The notes beneath the pieces were generated by a model. That model was not told where the DNA came from. It saw only the letters and a program-made list of their open reading frames with translations, and did not search any database. The translations under genes and the position numbers were made by a program. Of a stretch of 64,000 nt of DNA, positions 24,979 through 33,140 are shown piece by piece. The stretch's first letter is position 1. Each line of letters begins with the position of its first letter. Source of the DNA: Actinoplanes italicus (GTDB lineage: Bacteria > Actinomycetota > Actinomycetes > Mycobacteriales > Micromonosporaceae); contig NZ_PVMZ01000026.1 in the NCBI RefSeq assembly GCF_003001815.1, positions 62,001 through 126,000 of the forward strand. Reading direction: 5' to 3'.

Positions 24979-25301
24979 CCGCCATCGACGGCGATCTGCC
25001 GGAGCTCGACCCGGTCATCCACGCACAGGCGCGCCTGCGGGTGGTGGCGGCCCTCTCCCAGCTCGACGGAGGTGACCGGATCGCCTTCCCGCGGTTGCAG
25101 GAGATCCTGCGGATGACCGCCGGGAACCTCTCGGTACACCTCCGCAAACTCGAGGAGGCCGGCTATGTCGAGGTCACCAAGACCCACCGCGGCCGGACCC
25201 CCGCCACCCTCGTGCATCTCACCAATCGCGGCCGATTCGCCTTCGAGGAGTACGTCAACGCACTGCGCACCCTGATCCAGCCAGGAGAGGAGACGTCATG
25301 A
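24975..25301 (+). CDS. Winged-helix transcriptional regulator (HTH_34/MarR-like)
   Basis: 108-residue single-domain regulator: VIHAQARLRVVAALSQLDGG (helix 1), FPRLQEILRMTAGNLSVHLRKLEEAGYVEVTK (recognition helix) and TLVHLTNRGRFAFEEYVNAL (wing and dimer helix). Such proteins commonly repress the adjacent ABC exporter. The tandem 19-bp palindromes at 24299-24340 are the expected operator. ATG at 24975 overlaps the previous stop (ATGA), and its own stop overlaps the ATPase start. Confidence 0.9.
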   Translation: MTAIDGDLPELDPVIHAQARLRVVAALSQLDGGDRIAFPRLQEILRMTAGNLSVHLRKLEEAGYVEVTKTHRGRTPATLVHLTNRGRFAFEEYVNALRTLIQPGEETS

Positions 25302-26188
25302 TCCACGCACGCGCTGAGGGCGCCACGAAGCGCTACGGCTCGAAACTCGCGCTCGACGGAGTCGGCCTGGAGGTGCGGAGAGGCGAGCTGGTCGGCCTGC
25401 TCGGTCCGAACGGGGCAGGCAAGAGCACCCTGGTCACACTGCTCACCGGCGGCCGCCGCCCCACCGCGGGCCGGGTGGAGCTGTGCGGCGGCGATCCGCG
25501 AGATCCACGCAACCGGCGCACGCTGGGCGTCACACCGCAGGAGACGGGTCTGCCCGCCTCGCTTCGCGTCGGCGAGGTCATTGATTTCGTACGTTCACAC
25601 TTCCCCGACCCGTTGTCGCGCGCCGAGCTGCTGGACCGGTTCGGGCTGAGTGACCTGGTCCAGCGACAGACGGGCGGCCTCTCCGGCGGTCAGAAGCGCC
25701 GCCTCGCGGTGGCACTCGCGTTCGCCGGCCGGCCCGAGATCGTGTTCCTGGACGAGCCGACGACCGGACTCGACGTGGAGGCCCGTCGCGACCTGTGGGA
25801 GGCGGTACGCATGTTCCACGCCGAGGGCGGCACCGTGGTGCTGACCAGCCACTACCTGGAGGAGATCGAGGCGCTGGCGGAACGCGTGGTGGTGCTGGCC
25901 GACGGCCGGGTCCTGGCGGACGACAGCGTCGCGGCCGTGCGCGGCCTGATCAAAGTCAGCCGGGTGAGCATCACTTCACCCGTACAGCCGACTGATTTTG
26001 ATCTTGATGGGTTGGTGTCCTTCGAGCAGGCGGGCGATCGCCTGCACCTCCTCACGCCCGACGCGGACCGGATGGTTCGCGAACTCATCGCCCGTGACGT
26101 GCCGTTCCGCGACCTGGAGGTCCGACCCACGTCCCTGGAAGAGGCGTTCCTCGCATTGACCGGCTCGTTGACCGGAAAGGATCTGTGA
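25298..26188 (+). CDS. ABC transporter ATP-binding protein (exporter type)
   Basis: 296-residue ATPase with Walker A LGPNGAGKSTLV, signature LSGGQKRRLAVALAF, Walker B EIVFLDEPTTGLD and H-loop LTSHYLEE. The C-terminal 70 residues follow the DrrA/CcmA-like exporter pattern (DLEVRPTSLEEAFLALTG). The ATG overlaps the regulator stop by 4 bp; the stop overlaps the permease start by 1 bp. Probable efflux of a hydrophobic compound; substrate not determinable. Confidence 0.94.
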   Translation: MIHARAEGATKRYGSKLALDGVGLEVRRGELVGLLGPNGAGKSTLVTLLTGGRRPTAGRVELCGGDPRDPRNRRTLGVTPQETGLPASLRVGEVIDFVRSHFPDPLSRAELLDRFGLSDLVQRQTGGLSGGQKRRLAVALAFAGRPEIVFLDEPTTGLDVEARRDLWEAVRMFHAEGGTVVLTSHYLEEIEALAERVVVLADGRVLADDSVAAVRGLIKVSRVSITSPVQPTDFDLDGLVSFEQAGDRLHLLTPDADRMVRELIARDVPFRDLEVRPTSLEEAFLALTGSLTGKDL

Positions 26189-26931
26189 TGACGACCCTCA
26201 CGCTGACCCACGCGAAGTTCTCCACCCTCGAGCTCTTCCGCATTCCGATCGCCGTGGTGGGCAGCGCGTTCTGGCCGGCCGCGTCGATGCTCGCGTTCGT
26301 GGTGCCGTTCGCCGGTGACGATCCGGTGGCCTCCACGTTCGCGACCGTCTCGATGATCACCTTCGCGGTGATGAACACCAACCTCTTCCAGTACGGCATC
26401 GGCGTCTCCGAGGACCGCGCGCAACCGTGGGACCCCTACGTGCGCACCCTGCCGGCCGGCGCGACGCCGCGTTTCCTCGGCCGCATCCTGACCGGGCTGC
26501 TCATGATGGTGTTCTCGCTGGCCCCGGTGGTGCTGATCGCCGCGCTGTTCACCGAGGCCACGGTGAGTCCGGCCGCCTTCGTGGGGGCGATCGCGGTGTG
26601 CGCCCTGATCTCGGTGCCGTTCATCCTGATGGGGTTGTCGATCGGATACTCGCTGCCGCAGAAAGCCGCGCTGGTGGTGGCGCAGATCCTGTTCCTGCCG
26701 CTGGCGTTCGGCGGCGGCCTGCTGACACCGCCCGGTGGCGCACCCGGTTTCATCGAGACGCTGGCGCCGTTCCTGCCGACCGGCGGCGCAGCCCGTCTCA
26801 TGTGGTGGGTGACGGTCGACGGCTTCCCGTTCGACCTCAAGGCGACTCTGGCACTGCTCGGCTGGACCGTCCTGTTCGGAATCGTTGCGGTCTGGGCGTA
26901 TCGCCGGGACGAGGGACGTCGTTTCGGCTAA
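26188..26931 (+). CDS. ABC-2 type transporter permease
   Basis: 247-residue membrane protein with about six helices; ABC-2 hallmarks include RFLGRILTGLLMMVFSLAPVVLIAALF and the late segment ALVVAQILFLPLAFGGGLLTPPGGAPGF. It pairs with the upstream ATPase as a dimeric exporter. ATG at 26188 shares one base with the ATPase stop. Last gene of the regulator-ABC operon. Confidence 0.9.
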   Translation: MTTLTLTHAKFSTLELFRIPIAVVGSAFWPAASMLAFVVPFAGDDPVASTFATVSMITFAVMNTNLFQYGIGVSEDRAQPWDPYVRTLPAGATPRFLGRILTGLLMMVFSLAPVVLIAALFTEATVSPAAFVGAIAVCALISVPFILMGLSIGYSLPQKAALVVAQILFLPLAFGGGLLTPPGGAPGFIETLAPFLPTGGAARLMWWVTVDGFPFDLKATLALLGWTVLFGIVAVWAYRRDEGRRFG

Positions 26932-26979
26932 CCGACAGTTTCATGCGGGCGCAGGCATGGAAATGCCACTATCCGATGC

Positions 26980-27741
26980 ATGACCGTTCCATCGCCCGGC
27001 GTGCCGAACTGGGTGGATCTGGCCACCGCCGACCTCGATGACGCGATCCGTTTCTACACCTCGCTGTTCGGCTGGACCGCCGAGATCTCCGGCGACGAAT
27101 TCGGCGGCTACACCACGTTCCTACTGAACGGGCTGCCGGTGGCCGGGGCCGGGCCGCTCCTCGGCGAGGGCCAGCCGACCGCGTGGAGCACCTACATCGC
27201 GACCGCCGACGCCGTCGCGGTCGCCGCCCGGGTCGAGGCGGCGCAGGGCAAGGTGCTGGTGCCACCGTTCGACGTGGCGGATCAGGGACGGATGGCGGCG
27301 TTCCTGGATCCGGCCGGGGCACCGTTCAGCGTCTGGGAGGCCGGCACGATGCGGGGCGCCGAGGCGTACGGCGTCCCCGGCGCCCTGACCTGGAACGAGC
27401 TGAACACCCGGGACCTCTCGGGCGCGCTGGCGTTCTACGGTCCGGTGTTCGGCTGGACGTTTCGGGAAGCGCTGGTCGGCGGCCTGCCCTACGCGTTCTG
27501 TGAACGCAACGGCGCACCGGTCGCCGGCATTCAGCTGATGGTCGGCAGCGGCTGGCCGGACGATCTGCCGCCGCACTGGCAGGTCTACTTCGCGGTCGGT
27601 AACTGTGACGCGGCGGCCGAGCACGCGACCCGGATCGGCGGCCGGATCGTCCATCCTTCGACGACGATTCCGGGCGGACGTTACGCGGTCATCACCGATC
27701 CGCAGGGCGGCTCGTTCTCAATCCTTCACAAACATCGATAG
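26980..27741 (+). CDS. Two-domain VOC (glyoxalase/extradiol fold) protein
   Basis: 253 residues comprising two VOC modules: VPNWVDLATADLDDAIRFYTSLFGWTA starts the first and LTWNELNTRDLSGALAFYGPVFGWTF the second, each ending with a DPAGAPFSVWE- or DPQGGSFSILH-type strand. This is the CFP30B-like actinobacterial type, not an authentic lactoylglutathione lyase. Function unknown. It follows the exporter by 48 bp and may be co-transcribed. Confidence 0.9.
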   Translation: MTVPSPGVPNWVDLATADLDDAIRFYTSLFGWTAEISGDEFGGYTTFLLNGLPVAGAGPLLGEGQPTAWSTYIATADAVAVAARVEAAQGKVLVPPFDVADQGRMAAFLDPAGAPFSVWEAGTMRGAEAYGVPGALTWNELNTRDLSGALAFYGPVFGWTFREALVGGLPYAFCERNGAPVAGIQLMVGSGWPDDLPPHWQVYFAVGNCDAAAEHATRIGGRIVHPSTTIPGGRYAVITDPQGGSFSILHKHR

Positions 27742-27774
27742 AAGTCGTTGTCGGCATCGTGAAGAATCGTTGAT

Positions 27775-27786
27775 CGTCAATTGACG
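27775..27786. promoter_or_regulatory. 12-bp palindrome CGTCAATTGACG in the protease promoter region
   Basis: A perfect 12-bp palindrome 62 bp before the subtilisin start; its right half contains TTGACG, which resembles a -35 element. A regulator bound here would compete with polymerase. No -10 could be assigned with confidence. Confidence 0.4.
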
Positions 27787-27848
27787 GTTTCTTCCTAGCG
27801 TTCTCGTCAGGCGTCCAATCCCGACGCCGGGAACCTGGAGGAACCCCT

Positions 27849-29024
27849 ATGCGACCCGTCACCCGAGGTGCCGCGATCCTCGTCGGCACGACCATCGCCC
27901 TCTCTCTGAGCACGCCCGCCTTCGCGAATCCCGCGACCGGCGTGGTCCACTACGCGGAAAGCGCCACCGCGATCGGTGGCTCCTACGTCGTCGTCCTCAA
28001 GAGCGGCGAGGCCGACCGAGTCAAAGCCGACAAGGTCACCAAGCGTTACGGCGGGACGGTGTCCCGGGTCTTCGGCAGCGCCGTCGAGGGCTGGACAGCG
28101 AAGCTCACCCCGAAGCAGGCGGCCCGGCTCGCGGCCGACCCCGCGATCGCGTCCGTCGAAGCGGACCAGACCATCCGGATCGCCGCCACGCAGACCGGCG
28201 CGCCGTGGGGACTCGACCGGATCGACCAGCGCGCGCTTCCGCTCAACACCACGTACAACTACACCGCGAGCAGTGGCGTGACCGTTTACGTGATCGACAC
28301 CGGCATCACGGTCGGTCACCAGGACTTCGGTGGGCGTGCTTCGTACGGTTACGACGCCGTCGACGGTGACAACGTCGCGCAGGACGGCAACGGTCACGGG
28401 ACGTTCGTGGCCGGTGTGGCGGTCGGTAACACCTACGGCGTCGCCAAGAGCGCCGATGTCGTCGGTGTCCGGGTTCTCGACAACAGCGGGTCCGGCACCA
28501 CCGCCGGAGTGATCGCCGGCATCGACTGGGTCACCGCCAACGCGACGCCCGGCAGGTCGGTCGCCAACCTGAGCCTCGGCGGCGGGGCCAGCAGCACCCT
28601 GGACGCGGCGGTCCGGCGGTCGATCGCGGCGGGTGTCCCTTACACCATCGCGGCCGGCAACTCCGGCGTGAACGCGGCGAACAGCTCCCCCGCCCGGGTC
28701 ACCGAGGCCCTCACCGTCGGGGCGACCGGTAACACCGACGCCAAGGCCTCGTGGTCCAACTACGGTTCGGTGCTCGACCTCTTCGCACCCGGGGTCTCGA
28801 TCACCTCGGCCTGGCGGACCAGCAACACCGCGACCTACACCGGCAGTGGCACGTCGTTCGCGGCACCGCACGTGGCCGGGGCTGCGGCGCTGTACCTGGC
28901 CGACAACCCGGGCGCCTCGGTCAGCGCGGTCAACGCGGCGATCGTCGACAACGCCACCACCGGCGTGGTCACCAGCCGGGGCACCGGTTCGCCGAACCGG
29001 CTGCTCTACACGGGCGCATTCTGA
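27849..29024 (+). CDS. Secreted S8 serine protease (subtilisin/proteinase K type)
   Basis: 391-residue pre-pro-protease. Signal peptide 1-26 (cleavage after TPAFA), inhibitor I9 propeptide to about 115 (SYVVVLKSGEADRVKADKV), then the catalytic domain: Asp150 in VIDTGI, His183 in NGHGTFVAG, oxyanion Asn271 in AAGNSG and Ser336 in GTSFAAPHVAG. Length is that of extracellular proteinase K-like enzymes without extra C-terminal domains. GGAGGA lies 7 bp before the ATG. Probably feeds on external protein. Confidence 0.95.
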   Translation: MRPVTRGAAILVGTTIALSLSTPAFANPATGVVHYAESATAIGGSYVVVLKSGEADRVKADKVTKRYGGTVSRVFGSAVEGWTAKLTPKQAARLAADPAIASVEADQTIRIAATQTGAPWGLDRIDQRALPLNTTYNYTASSGVTVYVIDTGITVGHQDFGGRASYGYDAVDGDNVAQDGNGHGTFVAGVAVGNTYGVAKSADVVGVRVLDNSGSGTTAGVIAGIDWVTANATPGRSVANLSLGGGASSTLDAAVRRSIAAGVPYTIAAGNSGVNAANSSPARVTEALTVGATGNTDAKASWSNYGSVLDLFAPGVSITSAWRTSNTATYTGSGTSFAAPHVAGAAALYLADNPGASVSAVNAAIVDNATTGVVTSRGTGSPNRLLYTGAF

Positions 29025-29039
29025 CCCCTTCGACACCGA

Positions 29040-29069
29040 AAAGGCCGCCCCGGTCGGGGCGGCCTTTTT
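29040..29069. terminator. Intrinsic terminator between protease and fliQ
   Basis: AAAGGCCGCCCCG and its exact complement (29040-29052 and 29055-29067) with a 2-nt centre, followed by TTTTT. A-run and T-run on both sides make it work in both directions. It closes the protease gene (+) and fliQ (-), which converge here. Confidence 0.92.
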
Positions 29070-29098
29070 CGACGGTTTCTGATCGCGCTGCGTAAAGG

Positions 29099-29368
29099 TC
29101 AGGCGAGCAGGCTCGGGATCTTCTCGAACAGCTCGACGGTGAAGGTCATCATCTCGCGAAGCATCCAGTTGCCGGTGAGCAGCAGTGCCGCGCCGATCGC
29201 AATCGCCTTCGGCACGAACGAGAGGGTGGCCTCCTGGATCTGGGTGACCGACTGGAACAGGGAGATGGCGAAGCCGACCGCGAGGGCGGTGAGCAGCACC
29301 GGAGCCGACATCTTGGCGGCAACGGTCATGGCCTGCAGGGCGATCTCAACAACCAGCGTGTCCGTCAT
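29099..29368 (-). CDS. fliQ: Flagellar export apparatus protein FliQ
   Basis: 89-residue inner-membrane protein of the flagellar type III export gate. Two transmembrane helices flank the signature SLFQSVTQIQEATLSFVPK (residues 37-55), which matches FliQ across bacteria. No other flagellar gene is in this window, so it is separated from its usual partners fliP and fliR. Upstream lie 277 bp of tandem repeats and then btuD. ATG 29368 gives the standard length; ATG 29374 is possible. Actinoplanes-type spores are flagellated, so a functional copy is plausible. Confidence 0.88.
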   Translation of the reverse strand: MTDTLVVEIALQAMTVAAKMSAPVLLTALAVGFAISLFQSVTQIQEATLSFVPKAIAIGAALLLTGNWMLREMMTFTVELFEKIPSLLA

Positions 29369-29484
29369 GCCCATCAGTTCGGGCCGTCCGCGGATCCCCG
29401 GAGTGCAGACCGGTCGCGGCACGGTTGCCGTTCGGTTCGCAGACCAACTTTTCTCAAGTCGACGCTGCGGCGGTCGCACCCGGC

Positions 29485-29572
29485 CGCGGTCGGTCGCGGT
29501 CGCACCGGGTCGCGGTCGGTCGCGGTCGCACCGGGTCGCTCCGGGTCGCACCCGGTTGCACCCGGTTGCACC
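29485..29572. repeat. 26-bp and 10-bp tandem repeats upstream of fliQ
   Basis: Two exact copies of a 26-bp unit starting CGCGGTCGGTCGCGG (29485-29510 and 29511-29536) are followed by four degenerate 10-bp units of the form CGCACCGGGT (29537-29572). They fill most of the gap between fliQ and btuD and appear noncoding. Confidence 0.85.
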
Positions 29573-29576
29573 CACA

Positions 29577-29651
29577 GCTTCCGTCTCAGTGGCTTCCGTC
29601 TCAGTGGCATCCGGTTCAGCGGCATCCGGTTCAGCGGCATCCGGTTCAGTG
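29577..29651. repeat. 15-bp tandem repeat (5 copies) at the btuD 3' end
   Basis: Five 15-bp units in a row: two GCTTCCGTCTCAGTG, two GCATCCGGTTCAGCG and one GCATCCGGTTCAGTG. The last copy contains the btuD stop codon. The same unit type (GCATCCGGTTCCGCA and variants) recurs in the low-complexity gene at 39 kb. Confidence 0.88.
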
Positions 29652-30713
29652 GCGCACCGCGACGACCAGCGGGCCGTGATCACCCGGGATGATTCGGACT
29701 TTCACCCGATAATGCTCGGCGAGGTTGGCTTCGGTCAGCACCTCGGCAGGGGTGCCGGCCGCGACCACCCGGCCTCCGGCGAGCAGCACCATCCGGTCGG
29801 CGTACTCCCCCGCCGTGGTCAGATCGTGCATGGTGGCGAGCACGGTCAGCCCACGCTCGGCGCGCAGCCGGTCGACGAGCTCCAGCACCTCCTGCTGGTG
29901 GCCGATGTCCAGGGCACTGGTCGGTTCGTCCAGCAGCAGGATCCCGGCGCCCTGGGCGAGCGCCCGGGCAAGGAAGACCCGCTGCCGCTCACCCCCGGAG
30001 AGCGTGTCCAGGCGACGCCCGGCAAACGGCACGAGGTCCAGCGCGGCGATGGCTTCGTCGGCCGCCGCCAGGTCTGCGGCCGATTCACGACCCAACGGCG
30101 GGATGTACGGGGTACGCCCCAGCAACACATAGTCGAAGACGCGCATGGCAGGCGGCACCACCGGCGACTGCAGAACCGTGGCCACCGCTTTGGCGCGCTC
30201 CCGCCGATGCAACTCCCCGATGACCCGGCCGTGCCACCGAACCGTCCCGCCGAACGGCAGCAGCCCACCTATGGCCCGCAGCGCCGTCGACTTCCCGGCC
30301 CCGTTGGGCCCGATCACCGTGACCCACTCGCCTTCGGCCACATCGAGATCCACACCGTCGACGATGAGCGTCCCGTCCAACCGCACGGTCAGCCCTTCAA
30401 CCGCTATAGCGGCCCGCCCAGTGTTTCCACGCCCGCCCGAGCCAGGCCCCCCGACCGTCGGCGCGGCAGCGGCGGGCGAGCCGGCCGGTCCGCCCGAAAC
30501 CGGTCCTCCGCCCGCGGCCCACCTCCCGCCCGTGTCGGCCGGTCCGCCCGAAACCGGTCCTCCGCCCGCGGCCCACCTCCCGCCCGTGTCAGCCGGTCCG
30601 CCCGAAACCGGTCCTCCGCCCGCGGCCCACCTCCCGCCCGTGTCAGCCGGTCCGCCCCGGACCGGTTCTCCGCCTAGGCCCCACGGGCCGCCCGGTGCCG
30701 GTTGTCCGGTCAT
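29646..30713 (-). CDS. btuD: Cobalamin ABC transporter ATPase (BtuD-like) with repeat-bearing N-terminal extension
   Basis: 355-residue ATPase of the FecE/BtuD class. The core begins near residue 102: Walker A IGPNGAGKST (about 134-143), signature LSGGERQR, Walker B ILLLDEPTSALD and H-loop TMHDL. The first 100 residues are a Gly/Pro/Ala-rich extension containing three copies of an 18-residue unit GGPADTGGRWAAGGGPVS. The ATG overlaps the permease stop by 4 bp, so the extension is probably translated. The cobalamin riboswitch upstream of the operon points to B12 rather than haem or siderophore as substrate. Confidence 0.9.
   Translation of the reverse strand: MTGQPAPGGPWGLGGEPVRGGPADTGGRWAAGGGPVSGGPADTGGRWAAGGGPVSGGPADTGGRWAAGGGPVSGGPAGSPAAAAPTVGGPGSGGRGNTGRAAIAVEGLTVRLDGTLIVDGVDLDVAEGEWVTVIGPNGAGKSTALRAIGGLLPFGGTVRWHGRVIGELHRRERAKAVATVLQSPVVPPAMRVFDYVLLGRTPYIPPLGRESAADLAAADEAIAALDLVPFAGRRLDTLSGGERQRVFLARALAQGAGILLLDEPTSALDIGHQQEVLELVDRLRAERGLTVLATMHDLTTAGEYADRMVLLAGGRVVAAGTPAEVLTEANLAEHYRVKVRIIPGDHGPLVVAVRH
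30487..30648. repeat. 54-bp tandem repeat (3 copies) inside btuD
   Basis: Three nearly identical 54-bp units (30487-30540, 30541-30594, 30595-30648) plus a degenerate fourth. The period is a multiple of three, so the btuD frame stays open and each copy adds 18 residues to the N-terminal extension. Confidence 0.92.
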
Positions 30714-31765
30714 GTCGGCTCCGTCTTGCTCGTGCGAAGTAGCAGCACGAAGAACGGCGCACCCAGGAAAGCGGTGATCACACCGATCGGAATCTCCGCG
30801 TCGCCGCCCGCGGTGCGGGCCAGCAGGTCGGTCAGGGCCAGGAAGGCGGCCCCGAACAGCACGGACAACGGCAGCAGAGCACGGTTGCCCGGACCGACCA
30901 CGAGCCGCAGTGTGTGCGGCACTATCAGGCCGACGAACCCGATCAGACCGGAGACGCTGACCGCGGCCGCCGTACCCAGTGATGCCGCGAGAATCAGCAG
31001 GTAACGGCTGCGCTGCGGATGCAGGCCCAAACTGGTGGCCTCGGCGTCGCCGACGGTCAGGACGTCCAGTTCCCGACGCTGTGCCAGGACGATCGCGCCG
31101 GTGATCACCGCGTACGGCAGGATCATCCGCACGTCGTGCCAGCCGGCCGTGGAGAGCCGCCCCAGTAACCAGGAGTAGACCTCACGCAGCGACTCGACGT
31201 GACGCTGCAGCAGGAACGTCTGGGCAGCCGACAGGAACGCCGACACCGCCACCCCGGCCAGGATCAGCGTCGCCGGTGATCGGTTCCTACCTCCGGCCGC
31301 ACCCAGCACCCAGGTCAGCGCCACCGCACCGACCGCGCCGACGAACGCCGCCGCCGGCACTCCGACCGGCAATCCGGTCATACCTTCGCCCGCTCCGGCG
31401 CCCAGGACGATCGCGACGGTCACACCCAGCCCGGCCCCGCTGGCGACCCCGATCAGGTGTGGGTCTGCCAGCGGGTTGCGGAACGCCCCTTGATAGGCGG
31501 CACCGGCCAGCGCCAGCATGCCGCCGACCAGGAGCCCGAGAACCACGCGCGGCAGCCTGAGCTCCGTGAGGATCGCAACCTCACGGTCGCTGAGGCCGCT
31601 GTCCACCTGCACCTCGGGAAGAAGGTTGATCATCTCCATCGCGACACCACCGGGCGGCAGAGAGACCGTCCCGAAGGCCAACCCGAAGACCATCGCGACC
31701 AGAACCGTGACAACCCCCGCGGCCAGCCACCCCGGGCGCAGCCCGGCGGGCCGGCCCGGACTCAC
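30710..31765 (-). CDS. btuC: Cobalamin ABC transporter permease (BtuC/FecCD family)
   Basis: About 351 residues with roughly 10 helices. FecCD-family marks: RLPRVVLGLLVGGMLALAGAAYQGAFRNPLADPHLIGVASGAGLG and the late GLIGFVGLIVPHTLRL. GTG 31765 is chosen because the conserved protein begins there; the frame stays open for another 102 codons upstream (to GTG 32071) through a 36-bp repeat array encoding an Arg/Cys/Gly-rich stretch that resembles no known domain. If translated from 32071 it would be a 453-residue protein with a repeat extension like that of btuD. The stop overlaps the btuD start. Confidence 0.88.
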   Translation of the reverse strand: MSPGRPAGLRPGWLAAGVVTVLVAMVFGLAFGTVSLPPGGVAMEMINLLPEVQVDSGLSDREVAILTELRLPRVVLGLLVGGMLALAGAAYQGAFRNPLADPHLIGVASGAGLGVTVAIVLGAGAGEGMTGLPVGVPAAAFVGAVGAVALTWVLGAAGGRNRSPATLILAGVAVSAFLSAAQTFLLQRHVESLREVYSWLLGRLSTAGWHDVRMILPYAVITGAIVLAQRRELDVLTVGDAEATSLGLHPQRSRYLLILAASLGTAAAVSVSGLIGFVGLIVPHTLRLVVGPGNRALLPLSVLFGAAFLALTDLLARTAGGDAEIPIGVITAFLGAPFFVLLLRTSKTEPT

Positions 31766-31879
31766 GGCAGGACCCCGAACCCGGTCCCGTTGACGGCCGG
31801 GTCCCCCGACCTGGCCCCGGCCCGGCTCAGCGCAGGCAACCTGGAACCGGCCGCGCTCGCCGCGGGCTCCCCGAAGCCG

Positions 31880-32059
31880 GACCTGACCCCGCGCTCCGCA
31901 AGAATCCCGGAGCCGGACCTGACCCCGCGCTCCGCAAGAATCCCGGAGCCGGACCTGACCGCACTCAACGCAAGCTCCCCGGAGCCGGACCTGACCCCCC
32001 TCAGCGCGGAACCCCCGGAACCGGACCTGACCCCACTCAACGCAAGCTCCCCAGAGCCG
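31880..32059. repeat. 36-bp tandem repeat (5 copies) upstream of btuC
   Basis: Five 36-bp units (31880-31915, 31916-31951, 31952-31987, 31988-32023, 32024-32059); the first two are identical, the others 70-90 per cent alike; degenerate copies flank both ends. Each starts GACCTGACC. The period keeps the frame, so it may or may not be translated as a btuC extension (unit GQVRLRDSCGAR). Confidence 0.92.
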
Positions 32060-32118
32060 GCCCAGCCCCACTCACCGCGGGACCCCGGAGCCGGGCCCGC
32101 TCGCCGTGGCGCGGTCGG

Positions 32119-33045
32119 TCACGCGGGGACCTTGGCCACCGCGTCGGCGACCGACTTCACCAGGTCGACGGTGCGGGGGCCCCAGCGCGAGGCGATGTCG
32201 TCGTCGAGGGCGTAGATCTGACCCTTCGTGACGGCGGTGACCGACGACCAGCCGGCCCGGGCCTTCACTGTCTCGGGAGACTGCTGGCAGCACTTCGCGT
32301 CGGCCAGAAAGACCGTGTCGGGGTTGGCCTTCACCAGCGCCTCCTGGGACATCTGCGGGTAGCCGCCGAGCTTGCCGTCCGGGTCGGCGGAGTCGGCCAC
32401 GTTCGTCATGCCGAAGAGGTCGAAGACCGAGCCGATGAAGGTCTTCGACGTCGCCGAGTAGAGGTCCGGGCTGAGCTCGTAGTAGTAGCTCAGCGGCTTG
32501 CTCCGGGCCGGGACCGACTTGACGATCGCGTCGATCTCGGTGGCCATCCTGGTGTTGAGCGCGGTGGCCTCGGCCGGGTGGCCGGTGAGCGCGCCGAGGT
32601 CGGTGATCTCCTCGTAGGTCTTGTCGAGAGTCGGCGCGGCCGGCGACACGAACACCGGGATCGCCAGCTTGCCGAGCTGCGCGACAAGACCGTCGGTGTC
32701 GGCCGAGACCACGACCAGATCGGGGTCCTTGGCAGCGATCGCCTCGACGTTCGGCTTGAAACCGGACAGGTCCGTCTTCGGCGCCTCAGCCGGGTGGTTC
32801 GACTGGTCGTCGACCGCCGTGACCTGCGGGCCGGCCCCGATCGCGAAGAGCATCTCGGTGGCGGTCGGGCTCAGCGAGACGATCTTCTCCGGCCGGGCGG
32901 CGAGGGTAACCGACCCGACCGTGACCGGGAACGCCGAGGCCGCACCGGAGGCGGCGCTGGTGACGGTCGGTTGCGGATCGTCGCCCGCACACCCGGTGAG
33001 GAACAGTGCGGTGGCCGCTATAGCGGTGGTGAGCAGACGTTTCAT
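32119..33045 (-). CDS. btuF: Cobalamin-binding lipoprotein (BtuF-like)
   Basis: 308-residue class III substrate-binding protein. Lipoprotein signal MKRLLTTAIAATALFLTGC with lipobox LTGC at 16-19. PERIPL-type fold blocks: RPEKIVSLSPTATEMLFAIGAG, DLVVVSADTDGLVAQLGKLAIPVFV and YYYELSPDLYSATSKTFIGSV. ATG 33045 follows AGGAGG 4 bp upstream; part of this ribosome site is held in a hairpin of the leader. The riboswitch makes cobalamin or cobinamide the likely ligand. A CC pair (LADAKCCQQSP) is notable. Confidence 0.9.
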   Translation of the reverse strand: MKRLLTTAIAATALFLTGCAGDDPQPTVTSAASGAASAFPVTVGSVTLAARPEKIVSLSPTATEMLFAIGAGPQVTAVDDQSNHPAEAPKTDLSGFKPNVEAIAAKDPDLVVVSADTDGLVAQLGKLAIPVFVSPAAPTLDKTYEEITDLGALTGHPAEATALNTRMATEIDAIVKSVPARSKPLSYYYELSPDLYSATSKTFIGSVFDLFGMTNVADSADPDGKLGGYPQMSQEALVKANPDTVFLADAKCCQQSPETVKARAGWSSVTAVTKGQIYALDDDIASRWGPRTVDLVKSVADAVAKVPA

Positions 33046-33052
33046 CGGTCCT

Positions 33053-33087
33053 CCTGTCGGCCGGGCTTGTGGTGCTTCGCCGACAGG
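33053..33087 (-). promoter_or_regulatory. Ribosome-site-sequestering hairpin (riboswitch expression platform)
   Basis: CCTGTCGGC and GCCGACAGG (33053-33061 and 33079-33087 on the + strand) are exact complements. On the mRNA the 3' arm runs into GGAGG of the btuF ribosome site, so the stem would mask it. This is the expected OFF structure of a translational cobalamin switch. Confidence 0.7.
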
Positions 33088-33140
33088 GACCACGCTGGCC
33101 GCCGCCCGCGAGGCGCCCCTCCCCGAGAGCGCTTGATCGC

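Noticed and set aside
29374..29683. N-terminally extended FliQ of 194 residues
   Set aside because: The extra codons are just tandem repeats read in frame; the conserved FliQ begins at 29368 with normal length.
31880..32059. Array of 36-bp repeats as a possible CRISPR
   Set aside because: Units are directly adjacent without spacers and no cas gene is present; it is a minisatellite.
29646..33045. Haem or siderophore uptake system
   Set aside because: The FecCD/HmuV-like sequences alone would allow it, but the cobalamin riboswitch in the leader argues for vitamin B12.
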